Assembly: GCA_904501855.1 (NCBI GenBank)
Contig: CAJGCI010000041.1
Span: 1-12,791, forward strand
Length of the DNA stretch: 12,791 bases
From: Oscillospiraceae bacterium
Lineage (GTDB): Bacteria; Bacillota; Clostridia; Oscillospirales; Oscillospiraceae
Reading direction: 5' to 3'
The translations under genes and the position numbers were made by a program. Shown here one piece after another: positions 1 through 6,194 of this stretch. Positions within the stretch are counted from its first letter, which is position 1. Each line of letters starts with the position of its first letter. The notes under the pieces were generated by a model, which did not search any database, was not told where the DNA came from, and saw only the letters and a list, made by a program, of their open reading frames with translations.

Positions 1-1583
1 ACCAGGACCTTCTTCTGATCCGATGCGATGGTGGCCGTCACGGAGTAGCTTCCACGGGCATAAAGCTGTTCTTCCTTGAGCTGTGCGGAATAATCATGGA
101 GGGCGGCGATGCGGACGTTGTCCGCGATGGCCACATTCCCCTTCAGCAGAGTGAAGTGGATATCCGATCCGCCCGCGGCCTGAAGTCCCAGTGCGGATGC
201 CAGATCCGCAAGGTTGAAATAGGCTTCCTCCTGATAGGTGATCTGACGGGCCGTCATCGTGCCCATACCGGCCACCTCGTACGTTCCCTCCTGCACCCAT
301 CTGGTGCTGGTGCCGGGCTTTCCGCCGGATGCCGTGCGGCTCTCCAGTTCGGTGCCTGTCAGCAGCTCGTTCCAGTCGGACAGACGGATATACGCGTCTC
401 CCCGCAGGGCGATGCCCGGCACTTCATGGAGGATCTTTGCGGTATCCGTGATGGAGAGCTTCTCCGCAGTGGCCAGTGAGACACTGCCCGCACCCAGATC
501 CGTGTAGAGTTCCGCGATCTCGAACCGCCGCAGATACTTTCCGTCCGGATCGCCGGTGTAACTGTACTTCGGCATCTCCAGACCCACATACCTGCATGCG
601 GCCTGGACCATGAATTTTCCTTCCGTCACCGTCAGATAAACATCGGGCTTGTAGGCATTGTTTCCCACCCCGGAGGTCAGTCCCAGTTTTTTCAGTATCG
701 TGACCTGCCGGTAGTATTCGTGGGTCTTCGGAACATCGGTAAACGCCGCGGTCCCGGAGATATCCGCCGTCAGATCAAAGACGCGGCACAGGTAGTCGGC
801 AAATTCTCCCCGTGTCATGCCGTAATAAGGTCCGAAGGTATGGGAGCTGGTGGCATCCATCACGCCGTCCCGAAGGGCGCACACTGCCGCCGGTTTCTGC
901 GAGGCCTCCAGATCGATATATCCGTCGTACTGGGTCTTGGCAAAGCTTCCTCCGGTATACCTGGGCGTTGCGTATCCCATGATATAGCGGTCATTCAGTT
1001 TTCTCTGCCGTATCAGGCAGAAGTCCGGTGCGGTACCGGAAGAGGGATCGGGCTGGCCGTCCAGACGGTTGGGCGAGGTGTTTCCCTCGATGCTGTAGAG
1101 CATGCCGTCTTCCGTCATCATGACGATACCGGTGTGATCGGCGTAGTTGTTGACGTTCCAGTCAAAGAACACCAGATCCCCCGGTTTCGGCGTGTATTCC
1201 GATGCCTTTTTGTAGAGATTCATCTTTTTGAACTTATCCACGCCGTCGGCCACCAGCGCATAGTACGGGATCGTGGACTCCTTGATCCCCGCCTGATTGG
1301 CGCACCAGGAAGTATACATGGCACACCATGCGCCGTTGGCAAACCCGGCACTGCTCTCCCTTCGGGCATCCAGGACCTTGGCGTACCACTGACCGAATTT
1401 CGTCAGGTTGTTGGTGCCTTCGGTATACCCCAGCTGTGTCAGGGAGACCTTCAGGATGTCCTCGTTCTGATTGCCGGTGTTTCGGTGTGTATTTTCATAC
1501 GCGCCCAGGACCGGGGAGCACAGCATGGCGAGGACCGCCGCTGTGACCGTCAGTATCCGGATGCGTTTTTTCATCGTATTCAC
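1..1583 (-). CDS. Secreted CHAP-type amidase/peptidase with SLH repeats (C-terminus outside window)
   Basis: Partial gene: the frame stays open to the left edge (527 codons visible, no stop). I chose GTG at 1583 because GGAGG (1591-1595) sits 7 nt upstream; ATG at 1574 would be 16 nt away. Residues 1-28 form a signal peptide (KKR, hydrophobic stretch, end near LGA). Residues about 40-170 look like a CHAP cysteine hydrolase: WCAMYTSWC with candidate nucleophile Cys87, DHTGIV with His150, and EGN with Glu166. CHAP domains cut peptidoglycan amide or peptide bonds outside the cell. Next come SLH-like repeats (MTRGEF; FTDVP...YKPD...LTVTEGKF) that normally bind secondary wall polysaccharide, with a decayed third unit. 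The last ~120 visible residues (YFNLADLASALG) resemble the copper-amine-oxidase-N-like domain of Firmicutes surface proteins; this is less sure. It has its own promoter and is divergent from the methyltransferase gene. Confidence 0.85.
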   Translation of the reverse strand, partial: MNTMKKRIRILTVTAAVLAMLCSPVLGAYENTHRNTGNQNEDILKVSLTQLGYTEGTNNLTKFGQWYAKVLDARRESSAGFANGAWCAMYTSWCANQAGIKESTIPYYALVADGVDKFKKMNLYKKASEYTPKPGDLVFFDWNVNNYADHTGIVMMTEDGMLYSIEGNTSPNRLDGQPDPSSGTAPDFCLIRQRKLNDRYIMGYATPRYTGGSFAKTQYDGYIDLEASQKPAAVCALRDGVMDATSSHTFGPYYGMTRGEFADYLCRVFDLTADISGTAAFTDVPKTHEYYRQVTILKKLGLTSGVGNNAYKPDVYLTVTEGKFMVQAACRYVGLEMPKYSYTGDPDGKYLRRFEIAELYTDLGAGSVSLATAEKLSITDTAKILHEVPGIALRGDAYIRLSDWNELLTGTELESRTASGGKPGTSTRWVQEGTYEVAGMGTMTARQITYQEEAYFNLADLASALGLQAAGGSDIHFTLLKGNVAIADNVRIAALHDYSAQLKEEQLYARGSYSVTATIASDQKKVL

Positions 1584-1623
1584 ATCGATTCCTCCACTGT
1601 GATTTTACATAGGGATTCATTCT

Positions 1624-1652
1624 ATTATAATAATTTCGCCATATTACGTCAA
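1624..1652 (-). promoter_or_regulatory. Sigma-A-type promoter of the CHAP/SLH gene
   Basis: On the minus strand TTGACG (-35, 1647-1652) is followed by a 17-nt spacer and TATAAT (-10, 1624-1629). This is nearly consensus and predicts transcription starting near 1617, about 34 nt before the GTG start. The -35 lies inside one copy of the 14-bp direct repeat (1643-1656), so a protein binding that repeat would compete with RNA polymerase. Confidence 0.75.
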
Positions 1653-1788
1653 CCACACCCCCGGGATGGCGCGGTTCCGAATCAACAATATGTATAGTTT
1701 TTCCCCTTATTATTGGTGATTATTCCCCCGTCCGCTGTGTTTATTTATGGTATAATGGAAACAGGAAAAAAGACATTACGTCAACCAC
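1643..1788. repeat. Perfect 14-bp direct repeat in a divergent promoter region
   Basis: ATTACGTCAACCAC occurs at 1643-1656 and again at 1775-1788, in the same orientation with starts 132 bp apart. The first copy covers the -35 box of the leftward gene. The second lies about 12-25 nt downstream of the predicted start of the rightward transcript. The core TTACGTCAA is a partial palindrome around ACGT. A pair of operators for one regulator is a reasonable inference; no regulator gene is visible in the window. Confidence 0.6.
1748..1756 (+). promoter_or_regulatory. Extended -10 promoter of the methyltransferase gene
   Basis: TGGTATAAT combines a perfect -10 hexamer (1751-1756) with the TGn extension. 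No good -35 is present 16-18 nt upstream, which is common for extended -10 promoters. The predicted start near 1763 gives a leader of about 50 nt to the GTG at 1813. Confidence 0.6.
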
Positions 1789-1812
1789 GGACGAATAATG
1801 GAGGTTTTTTCT

Positions 1813-2607
1813 GTGAACAACACCGAACACTGGAACGGAGCCGCAGGATCCTTTCAGGATTCCTATTGCCGCGGTCTGAATCAATACGATAAACAGCTGC
1901 TGAACTTTCTCAACGAGAACAACATGGTATTTCCCGGCGCCAAGGTCATCGACATCGGCTGCGGCGTGGGAAAATACGGCGCGGAACTGCTGCGGCAGGG
2001 CTGCGAGATCACCCTGATGGATATCGCTCCCAAGATGACGGAACAGGCGGAAGCCAATCTGGAACAGATCTCCGACGAATGCTGGGAGGTCCACACCAGA
2101 GATTTTGATGATATCCAGCTGGACGACCCCATGCTCGGACTGGGCTATCACCTGTCCATGTCCACCGTCAGTCCCGCGATCCACGATTTCGAATCCGTCA
2201 AGAAGATGACGGATATCTCCAACGCCTGGTGTTTTGTCAGCCGATTCTCCAAATTCAATCCCGCTGCCCGGGATGCGCTGATGAAATCCGCCGGAGTCAC
2301 ACCGGAACCCATCATGGAGCGGATCAGCGATGATGTCGCCAACATGATCCAGTGTGTCTCACGGGCCGGATATCTGCCCATGGTGAAATATGTGCCCTAT
2401 CCATGGGAGGATCTGCGGTCACCGGAGGAAGAGATCCGATACATCCTCTCCCGCTATGAGTTTCCGGATACGGATCCGGAATTCGTCAAGGCACGTTTAC
2501 TGCGTGCCATCCCGGACTTTCTGGATGAAGACGGACTGTTCCACGACGCCGTCATGGCCCAGGTCGCATGGATCTACTGGAACAAGAACCTGCCGGAAAA
2601 CGGCTGA
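1813..2607 (+). CDS. Class I SAM-dependent methyltransferase
   Basis: A 264-residue soluble protein with a Rossmann-type methyltransferase fold. Motif I is VIDIGCGVG at residues 45-53, and Asp70 in ITLMDIAP is the acidic residue expected to hold the SAM ribose. These show SAM binding; the methyl acceptor cannot be read from sequence. The C-terminal half (SPAIHDFESV, then an aromatic-rich tail ending near WIYWNKN) resembles a methyltransferase type I recall from anaerobic Firmicutes, with no reaction I can assign. Start choice: GGAGG (1800-1804) lies 8 nt before GTG 1813, whereas the in-frame ATG at 1798 overlaps that ribosome site and has none of its own. Monocistronic by layout: own extended -10 promoter, then a strong hairpin after the TGA. 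It is convergent with the next gene. Confidence 0.85.
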   Translation: MNNTEHWNGAAGSFQDSYCRGLNQYDKQLLNFLNENNMVFPGAKVIDIGCGVGKYGAELLRQGCEITLMDIAPKMTEQAEANLEQISDECWEVHTRDFDDIQLDDPMLGLGYHLSMSTVSPAIHDFESVKKMTDISNAWCFVSRFSKFNPAARDALMKSAGVTPEPIMERISDDVANMIQCVSRAGYLPMVKYVPYPWEDLRSPEEEIRYILSRYEFPDTDPEFVKARLLRAIPDFLDEDGLFHDAVMAQVAWIYWNKNLPENG

Positions 2608-2623
2608 ACCACCCTGAGAACGA

Positions 2624-2653
2624 AGAGCCCCCTGCCCGATGGCAGGGGGCTCT
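2624..2653. terminator. Bidirectional terminator hairpin between convergent genes
   Basis: A perfect 13-bp, GC-rich inverted repeat: AGAGCCCCCTGCC (2624-2636), CGAT loop, GGCAGGGGGCTCT (2641-2653). It sits 16 nt after the methyltransferase stop and 13 nt beyond the stop of the opposing gene. The T-tracts on both sides are weak (GTTATTG rightward, TCGTTCT leftward), so the very stable stem must do most of the work. Confidence 0.75.
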
Positions 2654-2666
2654 GTTATTGAAAGCA

Positions 2667-3812
2667 TCATAGAAGATCCGTCCAGTTCAGACGGGCGCCG
2701 GGGTCCTCCAAAGTCCCCGATCCGCCGCAGCACACCGGTTCCCGTTTGACGACGCACAGGCGCACGAAATGAGCCGTGGCGGCATCCGGCAGAGTCTCCC
2801 TGGCACCTTCCACGGATTCCTCATCCTTCAGGACATATCGGTCTGCAGGCGTGATGCGGATGGTGATCCCGTCCGCCGGCCGGCGGTACCACAGTTCCGA
2901 AGCGAAGGGCTCCGGTTCCGGCATCGTCTCCCGTACCAGCCGCTCATAGGACTGTCTGGCCTCCTGCTGGGCGTCTGCCCACCGGGATACCAGGATCTCC
3001 GTTTCTTCGTCCATCTCCTCATCCAGCCGGACATGCCGGTCCATGAGTTCATGATAAATGCGCACCGCCTCCATGCTGCGCTGGTGGATCCGCTCCAGCC
3101 GTGCAAAGCAGCGGTCGAAGTATCCACCCCAGAGATGTTCCGGATAGAACTCCTCCGGTTCCGGCAGATTCGGTGCGGGGACTTTTTTCCGGTCCAGAAG
3201 CAGCACCTCCGGGATGCGGAGCCGTTCCAGCACCTGGTTGGGATGCGTCTTGAACAGCCCGGCCTCCAGCACTTCCCGCATGCTGAGGGAGGCTGCCGGA
3301 GCCCGCTTCGTTTTTTCCACTTTCACTTCTCCCCGGCGGTACTCGTTGAGATCGATTACCGGTGATTCTCTCAGTCCGGTGAAGACCATGAGAAAATTCC
3401 GTACCGCCTGCTGGTTTTCCACGAGATGATCGGCGTTTCCGTGATAGGTATAGGATCCCCGGTACCGCCTGCGCAGCCATCCTTCCGGATCCTCTTCCCC
3501 TTCGCCGCAGCAGCTCTCCTCATCCCGGATCGTGGGAAAACGGAACCGGGCTCCGCACAGCCGGCAGTACTCCGTGAAGCGGTCGTCCGTCTGGCGGAGG
3601 AATTCCTCCTCCGGAAGAGAAAACTGATACTCCGCCGTCGGCGTGAGAGAAAACAGCTGATCGATCACATAGCGGAGGATGCGAAGGGGCATGGATTCCG
3701 GCACCAGCACTTCCCGCCATACGGGGCTTTCGTCCGCGCCGGCAAGTTCCATGCGGAGCTTCCATGCCGCGGAATACCACTGGTGGGCAGCCGGTCCCTG
3801 AAATGCAGTCAT
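2667..3812 (-). CDS. pRiA4b ORF-3-like family protein, large and divergent
   Basis: A 381-residue, charged, presumably cytoplasmic protein. Residues ~17-65 (WKLRMEL, then SPVWREVLVPESMPLRILRYVI) fit the N-terminal signature of the plasmid pRiA4b ORF-3-like family: a strand, a P-x-W-R motif and a helix. The C-terminal tail (VKREPVCCGGSGTLEDPGAR) recalls that family's cysteine/glycine tail. Between them are YCRLC (Cys83, Cys86) and SCCGEGEE (Cys101, Cys102), which could form a metal site, then a long Glu/Arg-rich, helix-prone insertion at ~200-300. Family members are usually shorter, and their function is not established. ATG at 3812 is preceded by a run of six G's as ribosome site, 8 nt away. 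A terminator lies just upstream in the same direction, so it needs readthrough from the preceding gene or a promoter I do not recognise. The family call is from motif memory and is moderate. Confidence 0.6.
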   Translation of the reverse strand: MTAFQGPAAHQWYSAAWKLRMELAGADESPVWREVLVPESMPLRILRYVIDQLFSLTPTAEYQFSLPEEEFLRQTDDRFTEYCRLCGARFRFPTIRDEESCCGEGEEDPEGWLRRRYRGSYTYHGNADHLVENQQAVRNFLMVFTGLRESPVIDLNEYRRGEVKVEKTKRAPAASLSMREVLEAGLFKTHPNQVLERLRIPEVLLLDRKKVPAPNLPEPEEFYPEHLWGGYFDRCFARLERIHQRSMEAVRIYHELMDRHVRLDEEMDEETEILVSRWADAQQEARQSYERLVRETMPEPEPFASELWYRRPADGITIRITPADRYVLKDEESVEGARETLPDAATAHFVRLCVVKREPVCCGGSGTLEDPGARLNWTDLL

Positions 3813-3830
3813 CTTCGTTTCCCCCCTTCA

Positions 3831-3867
3831 TAAAAAAATACCGAAAATCCATGCGGATCTTCGGTAT
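3831..3867 (-). terminator. Intrinsic terminator after the small unknown gene
   Basis: Read on the minus strand: ATACCGAAGATCC, GCAT loop, GGATTTTCGGTAT (13 pairs with one G-U), followed directly by TTTTTT (3832-3837). It begins 13 nt after the TAA at 3880-3882. It also lies only ~20 nt upstream of the next gene's ATG, where it could act as an attenuator. Confidence 0.85.
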
Positions 3868-3879
3868 GCCATTTCTTAT

Positions 3880-4332
3880 TTACACCGATGCCCGGCACCC
3901 GATGAAAACGGGCTCGGCACTGGTGGTCTCGGAGCAGATCCCCAGTTTCTCAAACAGAGGATAGATATACGCCGCTCCGATGGTTCCCAGACGTTCCGGG
4001 CGATCCACATGACTCTGGTGCTGACGCAGGAAAAGAGCCTTGCCGGCGAAATAGTTCACCGCGTTGCGGCAGAACACCTTGTTGAGACCGATCAGTTCCA
4101 TCTCATCGTCATGGACGGAATAGGTATACTCTTCCGATCCGCTGCTGTAGAACGGCACATTCTGAAATGCGCAGATGGTCTCCCAGAGAAGATCATAGAA
4201 CTCTTCCCCGATCTCTTCATTCTCGTCAATGATCCGTACGATGTCCTTCTGAAGCCGTCTCAGCTTCCGGCTGCGTACCGATTCGCTGTCTGTTATATAT
4301 CTGAAATCTTGATTCATCACGTTATTGGTCAT
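3880..4332 (-). CDS. Small conserved-looking protein of unknown function
   Basis: About 150 residues, acidic, with no signal peptide or membrane segment. The N-terminus is basic and helical (SRKLRRLQKDIVRII), followed by an acidic helix (EEIGEEFYDLLWETICAF), an SGSEEYTYSVHDDEME stretch, and a C-terminal GTIGAAYIYPLFEKLG motif that looks conserved. I recall similar small Clostridia proteins with a G(T)-x-GA-x-Y-x-YP motif but cannot attach a function. The start is uncertain. ATG at 4332 is my choice, but its nearest GGAAGG is 14 nt upstream; GTG at 4347 abuts that same GGAAGG with no spacing; ATG at 4317 has no ribosome site. It is followed by a clear intrinsic terminator and is probably transcribed alone, perhaps with some readthrough into the pRiA4b-like gene. 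Confidence 0.65.
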   Translation of the reverse strand: MTNNVMNQDFRYITDSESVRSRKLRRLQKDIVRIIDENEEIGEEFYDLLWETICAFQNVPFYSSGSEEYTYSVHDDEMELIGLNKVFCRNAVNYFAGKALFLRQHQSHVDRPERLGTIGAAYIYPLFEKLGICSETTSAEPVFIGCRASV

Positions 4333-4428
4333 AGAGTACTGCCGCACCTTCCGATGCTGCAGTTCACGTCCTTTCCTTTTAACGGAATTGGGTTTTCCCG
4401 GATCCGTCGGATCCTTCCACGGCTATTT

Positions 4429-4437
4429 ATTATGCCA
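4429..4437 (-). promoter_or_regulatory. Candidate extended -10 promoter for the small unknown gene
   Basis: On the minus strand TGGCATAAT (4437-4429) has a TGn extension and a one-mismatch -10. The hexamer 17 nt upstream is only TTTAAA. The predicted leader is ~90 nt and contains two GGATCC palindromes separated by GTC (around 4400-4415). Confidence 0.4.
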
Positions 4438-4599
4438 TGACAGGGGGCATTTTTAAAGATTCATCCTGCACAAAAAAACAGAGGCAAACCACGGTGGATT
4501 TCTGAAAAACTGTGCTTTTTGCTGTCTTTTTCCGCGGCCGTTCCATTTTTTGAAGGAGTCTGAGAATTAATTCACAGGCTTCCCCCTCAAAGAGAAAAC
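4438..4599. other. Non-coding stretch with a weak terminator-like hairpin
   Basis: No coding frame with a ribosome site is visible here. On the minus strand, positions 4504-4479 can pair CAGA with TCTG around a smaller bulged stem (AAATCCA/TGGTTT), followed by TTTTTTT (4478-4472). This may be a second, back-up terminator for the SLH gene, or the 3' end of a short transcript. No convincing promoter for such a transcript was found. Confidence 0.3.
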
Positions 4600-4639
4600 C
4601 TGCGAAACACAGATGCTTCCGTGTTTCGCAGATTTTTTT
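4600..4639. terminator. Terminator hairpin after the second CHAP-like/SLH gene
   Basis: Perfect 11-bp stem: CTGCGAAACAC (4600-4610), 10-nt loop, GTGTTTCGCAG (4621-4631). It begins 13 nt after the leftward gene's TAA. Leftward it is followed by a T-rich run (GTTTTCTCTTT); rightward it has a better T-tract (4633-4639), although no rightward gene precedes it. Confidence 0.75.
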
Positions 4640-4644
4640 ACCGA

Positions 4645-5832
4645 TTAAAGGCCTGCTTTTTCCTTAAAGGCCGTCATGATCTGGGCAACCTGTGCCCGGG
4701 TGGTGAAGGAATTGGGATACAGACGTCCGCCGTCTCCACCCAGAAGTCCGTTTCCAACGGCCCACTGCAGCGGGTAGATGTCATAGTAGGGAACGTTCCC
4801 CACATCGAGGAATCCGTCCAGCTCCACGGCATTGCCCGGCAGCACATTGCGGTAGCGTGCGTAATTGTACAGCACTCCGTAAAGATCCTGGCGGGACAGC
4901 GCCTTGTCCGGTGAGAACGTATTGATATCGTCACCGCTGATGATGTTGTTGCAGGCAGCCCACAGGACCGCTTTGGCATACCAGGCATCACCGGGAACGT
5001 CCTTGAAGGCACGGCCGGTCACGGAGGGGCATCCCTCCATGCAGTAGAGGATCTCCACCAGCATGGCACGGCTGACGTAACGGTTGGGCAGGAAATTGCC
5101 CTCATCGTTGGTCTGCATGATCCCCTGGTCCATGGCGGTGAGGATGGGTTCCGAGGACCACTTGTCTTCTTCAAAATCTTCCGGGATCTCCGGCTCCACC
5201 TTGGAACGCATGTCCTCCGGCAGACGGTACAGCGTCAGTGCGCAGGCACCGCTGAAGAATCCGGGGTAGTAATTGTAGCTGACATATTCATAGTTGTGGG
5301 ACACGATCCCGGCCATGCAGCCGTCGGAAATCCACATACCGTTTTCATCCCAGTCATGGATAATGATGTAGTGGGTCATGAATCCGTTGTGTGCCCACAC
5401 GATGTCTCCGTTCTTCGCGCCGTTGGCGGTGAGCCAGGAGGCGACATCGGAAACTGCGCCGCCGGATTCTACCGCTTCCGGTTTCGCATCGTAGGTGTCT
5501 TTTCCGAATACGCGGAGCCAGACCAGATTGACGAATGCACAGCAGCCCCATGCCATGGCCATTCCGCCCTTGACATACGGGGTGGGATGCGTGCCGCCGA
5601 GGCTGGTGACATAGTCCCGGATCGCCCGGGAGACTGCGTCATCCTCCACATCGGACACGGGAGCCTCTTCCGTCTTTGCTTCCTCTTCGGTGGTCTCCGT
5701 CTGCCGGGCGGCCTCTTCCGGTTCCGCTTCCTCCGCGAATACCGGAGTGAGCAGTGCCACCGTCAGCGACAGGACCAGCAATAATATCAGTGTTTTTCGA
5801 TATGTTGTTTTTACGTCTTTTTTTAACTGCAA
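4645..5832 (-). CDS. Secreted cysteine-peptidase-like protein with three SLH repeats
   Basis: A 395-residue exported wall protein. TTG at 5832 is chosen because GGAGG (5840-5844) lies exactly 7 nt upstream and no ATG fits. Residues 1-33 are a signal peptide (LILLLVLSLTVALL, cleavage after VFA). Residues 34-65 are a Glu/Thr-rich linker. Residues ~66-205 resemble an NlpC/CHAP-type cysteine hydrolase: WGCCAFV (Cys97 or Cys98), GDIVWAHNGFMTHYIIIH (His154), and Asp170 as a possible third residue; the natural substrate would be peptidoglycan peptide or a protein. Residues ~225-393 hold three SLH units, marked by VSRAM, FKDVPGDAWYAKAV...LSRQD, and FLDVG...TTRAQ, which anchor to secondary wall polysaccharide. 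It is a separate transcription unit with its own promoter, long leader and terminator. The peptidase class is less certain than SLH anchoring. Confidence 0.85.
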   Translation of the reverse strand: MQLKKDVKTTYRKTLILLLVLSLTVALLTPVFAEEAEPEEAARQTETTEEEAKTEEAPVSDVEDDAVSRAIRDYVTSLGGTHPTPYVKGGMAMAWGCCAFVNLVWLRVFGKDTYDAKPEAVESGGAVSDVASWLTANGAKNGDIVWAHNGFMTHYIIIHDWDENGMWISDGCMAGIVSHNYEYVSYNYYPGFFSGACALTLYRLPEDMRSKVEPEIPEDFEEDKWSSEPILTAMDQGIMQTNDEGNFLPNRYVSRAMLVEILYCMEGCPSVTGRAFKDVPGDAWYAKAVLWAACNNIISGDDINTFSPDKALSRQDLYGVLYNYARYRNVLPGNAVELDGFLDVGNVPYYDIYPLQWAVGNGLLGGDGGRLYPNSFTTRAQVAQIMTAFKEKAGL

Positions 5833-5990
5833 ACTGTAACCTCCAAATTTTCCTTTTCACAGTTCCTTCTGTAGCTTCTCTCCCCTGTGAGGATCCCGCA
5901 GACTGGCACGCAGGCCTGTCGATGCGTACGATCCGGATTTTCTGGAATGTCGTTCTTGTCAGAAAATGGACTTATTATGTCAACATTATG
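5833..5990 (-). promoter_or_regulatory. Long, possibly structured 5' leader of the SLH peptidase gene
   Basis: The predicted mRNA leader is about 158 nt. It can form an outer GGATC/GATCC pairing (5930-5934 with 5891-5895) enclosing an ACGCA/TGCGT stem (5923-5927 with 5908-5912). A CACAG/CTGTG pair lies nearer the start codon (about 5886 to 5858). I could not match it to a known riboswitch. The ATTATGTCAAC motif (5974-5984) is at its very beginning. Confidence 0.35.
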
Positions 5991-5996
5991 CGGCAA

Positions 5997-6025
5997 ATTG
6001 TAACATAGGAAGCCGTTATTGTCAA
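5997..6025 (-). promoter_or_regulatory. Sigma-A-type promoter of the SLH peptidase gene
   Basis: Minus-strand TTGACA (-35, 6020-6025), 17-nt spacer, TACAAT (-10, 5997-6002): consensus -35, one mismatch in the -10. Start predicted near 5990. A second TTGACA at 5978-5983 has no -10 at the right distance and is better explained as part of the repeated motif. Confidence 0.75.
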
Positions 6026-6066
6026 AAACGGAGCGATACTTTTTGTTCTTTTTTTGTAGCTGTCAC

Positions 6067-6096
6067 AAAATCCGGGAGCACATTTTCCCGGATTTT
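6067..6096. terminator. Second (distal) hairpin after the zinc-ribbon/SH3 gene
   Basis: Perfect 11-bp stem AAAATCCGGGA (6067-6077), 8-nt loop, TCCCGGATTTT (6086-6096). Its AT ends give T-runs on both strands, so it can work in either direction. It lies between the end of the zinc-ribbon gene and the promoter of the SLH peptidase gene. Confidence 0.6.
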
Positions 6097-6128
6097 AGGT
6101 AACATAACCTGCTTTTTCCCCCATGATG

Positions 6129-6159
6129 AAACCCGGGGAACGGTATTTTCCCCGGGTTT
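6129..6159. terminator. First hairpin after the zinc-ribbon/SH3 gene
   Basis: Perfect 12-bp stem AAACCCGGGGAA (6129-6140), CGGTATT loop, TTCCCCGGGTTT (6148-6159), about 35 nt after the leftward TGA. The T-tract following it on the minus strand is short (GTTTCATC), which may explain the second hairpin behind it. Confidence 0.65.
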
Positions 6160-6194
6160 CTGTTGCTCTTTTGTAATAATTTAGCCTTCCGGAC

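Noticed and set aside
720..1697. Long open plus-strand frame (325 codons) opposite the CHAP/SLH gene
   Set aside because: The minus strand has a signal peptide, catalytic motifs, GGAGG and a near-consensus promoter. The plus frame has no ribosome site and a composition typical of an antisense shadow.
1779..1784. Minus-strand TTGACG as a second -35 box
   Set aside because: No -10 hexamer lies 16-18 nt downstream; the nearest TATACC is 23 nt away. It is better explained as part of the direct repeat.
4009..4440. Plus-strand frame opposite the small unknown gene
   Set aside because: No ribosome site, and it crosses the small gene's promoter; codon pattern is that of an antisense shadow.
5833..5990. 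Known riboswitch (c-di-AMP or c-di-GMP type) in the SLH peptidase leader
   Set aside because: Wall-hydrolase genes are common targets of the c-di-AMP riboswitch, but I could not place its conserved blocks here.
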